Assembly: GCA_963677165.2 (NCBI GenBank)
Contig: CAXXSX010000002.1
Location: 3,844,001-3,908,000, forward strand
From: JAFGXT01 sp963677165
GTDB taxonomy: Bacteria; Verrucomicrobiota; Lentisphaeria; Victivallales; SZUA-371
DNA length: 64,000 nucleotides
Direction: 5' to 3'
Below the pieces are notes generated by a model, which saw nothing but the letters and a program-made list of their open reading frames with translations, ran no database searches and had not been told where the DNA came from. A program made the position numbers and the translations under genes. This document shows, in pieces, positions 59,934 through 64,000 of this stretch (its first letter is position 1; every line of letters starts with the position of its first letter).

Positions 59934-60965
59934 TCAGGGAAGACAAATTTTTGTTGATTCCCTGGCAATCAATCTGACTTGATGGAGTTGTACTTCCTCT
60001 TCGTAGTCGCGGAGATTTTGTTTCGATTCTATTCTTTTCAGCAAAGAAGAAAACAGGTTGCGCCCGATATCATTGAGATCTTCTGCAACAGTAGTAAGTG
60101 CAGGCTGGATACATTGTCCAAAGAATAAATCTCCATAACCTGCAACAGCAATATCATTGGGGATACTGTACTGGTGCTGCTGCAGACCGATCAGGGCTGC
60201 CAGGGCCAGATAGTCGGAAACCGCAAATACTGCGGTAGCCCCGGATTTTTTCAATTGTTGAATAAACATTTCAGTGTTGAATTTAGGCGTTTGTTCCGTG
60301 AGGGTGATATTGTCCGGACCTATGTAGACCCCGGCTTCTTCCGCGGCATCGATAAATCCCTGGGCACGGTTTTCTGTCCATGCGCTGGAATATGCCATTT
60401 TTACGACAATAAAACGCCTGTGCCCATTGTCATAGAGATGCTTAAAAACAAGCTTTCCCCCCAATGTATCGTCGGATATGATTCTAATACTATGAGGAAG
60501 AGCATAGCCTCCCGGACCGATAGCTAAAGGAATGTCATTGTCCAGAAGCTGTTGTTGAAGTTTTTCAAGAAAGTCCTGAAACAGTGAACTAGATGATATA
60601 ACACCGGCCAGACGCTGTCCCCGGCAGATGTCGACAATACTTTCCGGTTGGGTGCAACTTGTCGGAACATAGATAACTTTGACAAAATAACCGTTTAGGG
60701 AGGCCTCAGTCATAACTCCTTCCAGAAGTTTTGCAAAGTGTTCGGTTCCTGCACGATGAACCAGAAATCCGATAACCTGGGTTTTTCCGGTGACTACAGA
60801 TCGGGCGATTTCATTACGGCGGTATCCGAGGGTGGAGGCGAGTTCCTTAATGCGTTCACTCAGCTTTTTACTGATACGAGCCTGCTGTGATTTTCCGTTC
60901 AACACATAAGATACTGTTGCATGACTGACTCCAGCTTCACGCGCAATATCTTTTATCGTTACCAT
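59934..60965 (-). CDS. LacI-family transcriptional regulator (second)
   Basis: A 343-residue repressor starting MVTIKDIAREAGVSHATVSY, the standard LacI HTH, with hinge 'SERIKELASTLGYRRNEIAR' and a periplasmic-binding-like sensor ('QVIGFLVHRAGTEHFAKLLE', 'DNGHRRFIVVKMAYSSAWTE', 'ATAVFAVSDYLALAALIGLQ', 'DIAVAGYGDLFFGQCIQPAL'). The ATG at 60965 has AGGAT five bases before it and gives the conserved N-terminus; the ATG at 60971 touches the binding site. It is 116 bases after the pseudopilin gene and reads the same way, so it may be the last gene of the hydrolase operon or have its own promoter in that gap. Confidence 0.93.
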   Translation of the reverse strand: MVTIKDIAREAGVSHATVSYVLNGKSQQARISKKLSERIKELASTLGYRRNEIARSVVTGKTQVIGFLVHRAGTEHFAKLLEGVMTEASLNGYFVKVIYVPTSCTQPESIVDICRGQRLAGVISSSSLFQDFLEKLQQQLLDNDIPLAIGPGGYALPHSIRIISDDTLGGKLVFKHLYDNGHRRFIVVKMAYSSAWTENRAQGFIDAAEEAGVYIGPDNITLTEQTPKFNTEMFIQQLKKSGATAVFAVSDYLALAALIGLQQHQYSIPNDIAVAGYGDLFFGQCIQPALTTVAEDLNDIGRNLFSSLLKRIESKQNLRDYEEEVQLHQVRLIARESTKICLP

Positions 60966-61081
60966 ATTCATCCTAAAGTTATTCTTTTTTTGTATTTGTT
61001 CAATAAGTTAGCACTATTCTTCCAGTATTCCTAGACCGTTTAAATATATATTTTCCCTCTCTTATATTAAAAAAGCTATCA

Positions 61082-61783
61082 TCACCAGTTCATATGGTAA
61101 TTAAATTTCTGGGGAATATTGTCACTGTTTAATGTATTGCGGTCGACTGGTTCGACATGTCCATCAGCAAATGCGGCGTTAGCTCTTTTCATATGACGAA
61201 GATGAATTCCCTTTGTGCTGGCGTTGGTGATATAGGTTCCAGTTCCACTTAAAAGGTACCAGCATTGGGTCCAACCGCTATTATATCCTGCCCGCGAGCA
61301 GTCAGCTAGCATAAGATGTCCCGGTTTTAACTTTTTTAGTACCAAATAGTAGTTGTTAACGGTGCTCGCCCTATAACGTCCTACAGCTAATGTGCTGATT
61401 CCTGTCCATAAGCCATGGGTATATCTGAATGCTCCAAAACTGCCTGATGATTTTACTACATAGGGATATACCGCTGGACAGACGTATGCGGACAGTTTGC
61501 CTTCTTGTGTTTCCGGAAGATATTTGTTTTCTGCCAACTCTGTTGCCCAGTTTCGGCTACTTGCCGTTTGAGAAGCCGGTAATACACTGTCAAAATCCCC
61601 GGCGTACATTATTAATGCAAGCATGGATTGTTTTTGGTTGGCCGTACAGGTTATTGCTTTTGCCCTGTTTCTGGCCTTACCCAGAGCTGGCAATAAGAGT
61701 GATGCCAAAATTGCGATGATGGCGATCACGACCAGGAGTTCGATGAGTGTGAAAATTCTCGTATGTCGGGAAGTCTTTTGCAT
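61082..61783 (-). CDS. Prepilin-type H-x9-DG protein (second)
   Basis: A 233-residue protein with a prepilin leader: 'RIFTLIELLVVIAIIAILAS', then 'LLLPALGKARNRAKAITC'. The C-terminal 'HMKRANAAFADGHVEPVDR' is the H-x9-DG motif. The leader is nearly identical to the one at 54810-55499, while the middle is different, as is usual for this family. AAAGGAGAATACA precedes the ATG. It follows two secreted barrel proteins by 31 bases in the same operon and precedes a LacI gene, repeating the arrangement of the first cassette. Confidence 0.9.
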   Translation of the reverse strand: MQKTSRHTRIFTLIELLVVIAIIAILASLLLPALGKARNRAKAITCTANQKQSMLALIMYAGDFDSVLPASQTASSRNWATELAENKYLPETQEGKLSAYVCPAVYPYVVKSSGSFGAFRYTHGLWTGISTLAVGRYRASTVNNYYLVLKKLKPGHLMLADCSRAGYNSGWTQCWYLLSGTGTYITNASTKGIHLRHMKRANAAFADGHVEPVDRNTLNSDNIPQKFNYHMNW

Positions 61784-61814
61784 TGTATTCTCCTTTGTTT
61801 TTTGAGTGAAATAG

Positions 61815-62978
61815 TTATTGTTTCTCCGGCGAAGTTGTTCTCATATTCGATAAAATTACTGTTTCCATTGGCTCCAGTTTTGCGGTGATATTGAGTTTGT
61901 TAATTTTTATATCAAGATTTTTTCTAGTTCTGCCCCACGGTTTTAGAGGTCTTTTCCCTGGATTGGTTTTTAACTGGAAATTTATCAGAGCGGGCTGACT
62001 TGAAATATTGCTTACAGTCAGCGTGCTGCCTGTCTTGCGTATCCATTGCCCCGCAATAAAATTTATTCCGAAATAGGAGTTAGTAACCATGGACGTTGGT
62101 TGAGTCAGATGAGCAAAATTTCGTAATTCTCTGGTTACATTGAAGAAGGTATTTTTTATCCAGCCTGTTTTCCGTTCGGTCTGGTAGCAGCGGCCCATTG
62201 CAAAGAAAAAGACTCCGGCGACTCCGCGCGATACGGAAGAATAGATCATTAGGCGAAGTTCTTTTTCATTTGGAATTCGACATTTTTTTATATCATATTT
62301 ATTTTTTTTAGCATGCCACGGATAGACTTTGTAATTGAAAATTTGAATAACAGGGATTACCGGTTTTCCTGTCGCAATACCTCTGTTAATAAATTTGATG
62401 AAATTCATCATCGTTCCATGATTCTGGGGATCAGCCCTGATGGGATATGCATCCATCATCAGGTAATCACTTGTGTCATTTTTAGTATAGGCATGCCAGT
62501 GGTTATTCCAGGTTACAACCATGGACGTTGGAATCTTCGGTGCTTCTTGTTTTATGATTTCATTAAGTTTTTTTGCATCGTTTTTGAGCTTGGTAGGGGG
62601 TTCGTCGCCAAGCAGCCATAATCCCACCGTTGGGTTATCCTTGAATTTATTAACGACTTTTTGGGCATTAGTCCAGCCATTAGGACGTTTATAAAGATTA
62701 TTACAACGCGTAAACATCATTACTTTCAACTTATTGTGTGCGGCCATCTTCAGGAGTTTTTCTGTTGTTTTAATGGAGTTTTTATTACCATCGACTCCAT
62801 AGGAATGGACATAATCAATTCCGGCTGCTTTAAGTTGAGCAAAGACATTATCATTTAGTTGAACGCTGTAAACTCCTATAGGAAAATCATCATCCGCCTT
62901 GATTTTAGGAGAAATAGCTAAAGCAGTTGTACAAAGGCAAGGCAGGAAAACTGATACGAATAATTTAAAATATCTCAT
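61815..62978 (-). CDS. Secreted TIM-barrel hydrolase-like protein (DEP motif)
   Basis: A 387-residue protein from ATG 62978 (site AGGAGACAAATA), with a signal peptide (about 1-21, 'LFVSVFLPCLCTTALA'). The barrel shows 'FPIGVYSVQLNDNVFAQLKA', 'VGLWLLGDEPPTKLKNDAKK' (likely acid residue in the DEP), 'DYLMMDAYPIRADPQ', 'GKPVIPVIQIFNYK' and 'RGVAGVFFFAMGR'. The C-terminus is a small beta domain. It resembles GH-A-like barrels of PVC genomes (e.g. DUF4434-like). It is a paralogue of the next gene upstream, whose stop and this start share one base (TAATG). Activity not established. Confidence 0.75.
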   Translation of the reverse strand: MRYFKLFVSVFLPCLCTTALAISPKIKADDDFPIGVYSVQLNDNVFAQLKAAGIDYVHSYGVDGNKNSIKTTEKLLKMAAHNKLKVMMFTRCNNLYKRPNGWTNAQKVVNKFKDNPTVGLWLLGDEPPTKLKNDAKKLNEIIKQEAPKIPTSMVVTWNNHWHAYTKNDTSDYLMMDAYPIRADPQNHGTMMNFIKFINRGIATGKPVIPVIQIFNYKVYPWHAKKNKYDIKKCRIPNEKELRLMIYSSVSRGVAGVFFFAMGRCYQTERKTGWIKNTFFNVTRELRNFAHLTQPTSMVTNSYFGINFIAGQWIRKTGSTLTVSNISSQPALINFQLKTNPGKRPLKPWGRTRKNLDIKINKLNITAKLEPMETVILSNMRTTSPEKQ

Positions 62979-64000
62979 TATTTGTCTCCTGTTCGCGTCA
63001 TTTTCCATACCAGAACTTCCCAGGGGGCGGTTTGTCTGCCGATATTCAGTTTGCCGTTTACTATTTTTGCTCCTGAATTACTTGTACTTCCCCAAGGTTC
63101 AAGAGTTGCATTTTGCACAATGCCTTCCATCCAGCGCTTTGACGTTTGAGGAGTTGGCCAGTGATTAATAAGTACAAGATATTCATTATTTCCGCTGCGA
63201 TAAATTTTTGCGGCATATCGTGTATCCTTCATTCTTTTCAGAGAAACACCATTTTCATCATTTGCAATTATTTCTCTGAATCGATTGTATTCTTTGATCG
63301 CGGGACTGAATACTGTTATAGCCCACTTTTTCCCCTTCGTTTGACCTTTTTGAATCACACTGCGCCAATATGAGTAAAATGCGATTCCTCTGGTATTCAA
63401 CATTATACTTGAAAATAACCAGTAACGCAATTCCGGTAATTCTGGATACCGGCAGGGTTTTGAATTATTTATCATCCTGTCCCGTGCAATAGAGGGAAGT
63501 GCTTTGAAATTATACATCTGAGCAACGGGAATTACCGGTTTCCCGAGGTTCTGAGAGGCTATTACAAAGTCAACAAAATTTATTAAGGGTGCATTGGGGA
63601 AAACCTGATTGGCAACGGGATAGTTATCCGGCATTAAAATATCGCAGGCTCTTACGGCAAATTTCCATTCTTTTGCCCAGTTTTGGGCAATGCAAACAGG
63701 TATGTTTGGCGTTTCTTCTTTTAATATTTTGTAGAATTCTTGAAGCCGGACAATATGGTTTGAACGTGGTTCATCGTAGAGATACCATGCGAAAAGGGCA
63801 GGGTGATTTTTGAATTTACGGATATAATCGCGAAATTCCTGATTGGTAATTCCTGGTTTTACCCAACCTTTGCCGTTAAGGTTAAACAGTACTTTTAAGC
63901 CTTGCTGCTGTGCCAAGTCCATATATTTTTTATCTCGTTCAATTCCTCTTGCTGTGTTCCTCCCCATTCCGTAAGTATGGATGGTATTAAATCCAAGGCT
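62978..64000 (-). CDS. TIM-barrel hydrolase-like protein, 5' partial
   Basis: The frame is open past the right edge of the window (codons before the in-frame ATG at 63967 read SLGFNTIHTYG), so the N-terminus is missing. The rest shows 'ALFAWYLYDEPRSNHIVRLQ' (DEP acid motif), 'CDILMPDNYPVANQVFPN', 'GKPVIPVAQMYNFK' and 'RGIAFYSYWRS', matching the product of 61815-62978 motif by motif. A C-terminal beta domain ends in 'APWEVLVWKMTRTGDK'. The stop overlaps the next start (TAATG). It is the first of the second cassette visible here and probably secreted, judging by its paralogue. Confidence 0.74.
   Translation of the reverse strand, partial: SLGFNTIHTYGMGRNTARGIERDKKYMDLAQQQGLKVLFNLNGKGWVKPGITNQEFRDYIRKFKNHPALFAWYLYDEPRSNHIVRLQEFYKILKEETPNIPVCIAQNWAKEWKFAVRACDILMPDNYPVANQVFPNAPLINFVDFVIASQNLGKPVIPVAQMYNFKALPSIARDRMINNSKPCRYPELPELRYWLFSSIMLNTRGIAFYSYWRSVIQKGQTKGKKWAITVFSPAIKEYNRFREIIANDENGVSLKRMKDTRYAAKIYRSGNNEYLVLINHWPTPQTSKRWMEGIVQNATLEPWGSTSNSGAKIVNGKLNIGRQTAPWEVLVWKMTRTGDK

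Overview
The window reads as chromosome from a Lentisphaerota-type bacterium (Victivallis/Lentisphaera-like, PVC superphylum). This placement is inference from gene content. The main markers are short secreted proteins with a type II/IV prepilin N-terminus and a C-terminal H-x9-DG motif, found in operons with secreted glycoside hydrolases and LacI regulators. A MoxR/BatA-type VWA membrane-protein island with DUF4159, and a family of small proteins with a 'HGHFPTKLSEL'-like C-terminus, point the same way. Base composition is moderate to AT-rich. I see no rRNA, tRNA, insertion sequence, phage or CRISPR.

Layout. 1-7956: the distal part of a VWA/BatA/DUF4175-like/DUF4159 envelope operon, entered mid-gene. 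7976-13687: a hypothetical membrane protein, an HDOD-GAF signalling protein and a UPF1-like SF1 helicase on the minus strand. 14002-18037: dnaK, groES, groEL, ended by a strong terminator and preceded by a GTGACAC-type repeat cluster. 18381-22650: a minus-strand operon of two Yip1-like membrane proteins around a small membrane protein, a GT39-like glycosyltransferase and a PH-domain protein. 22921-30057: pyrG, then a glutamate synthase split into archaeal-type pieces (amidotransferase, FMN/Fe-S core, and a GXGXG-GltD fusion). 30145-32154: bacteriohemerythrin, an SGNH hydrolase and a doubtful small ORF.

32357-38304 is a tight eight-gene plus-strand operon: one ABC ATPase, two ABC-2 permeases, two membrane-anchored helical-repeat proteins (one with a double zinc ribbon), a secreted protein, signal peptidase I and an NTF2-like anchored protein. 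38403-51538 is mostly housekeeping: a hybrid histidine kinase with a four-Cys PAS domain, a DUF3795 protein, an M48 protease, leuB, a lipoate ligase-like protein, rnc with a long hairpin in its leader, an iron-type alcohol dehydrogenase, a YkgJ protein, a PfkB kinase, SppA, purT, a Cas4/RecB-like protein that seems to have lost its nuclease residues, and an MTA phosphorylase. The 383-base gap before the last gene holds a foldable multi-hairpin element and several repeats.

51604-64000 is accessory carbohydrate metabolism on the minus strand. There are two cassettes that each combine a LacI regulator, a pseudopilin-like H-x9-DG protein and secreted TIM-barrel hydrolases; the first also has a GH130 phosphorylase and a perfect 17-base operator candidate. 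Between them lie ahpC, with a near-consensus promoter and a PerR-like box, a secreted Sel1-like protein and a truncated AraC/XylR remnant.

The best candidates for something undescribed are the LacI/pseudopilin/hydrolase cassette, the eight-gene ABC/zinc-ribbon/signal-peptidase operon, the structured element at 50300-50426 with its neighbouring dispersed repeats, and the rnc leader hairpin.
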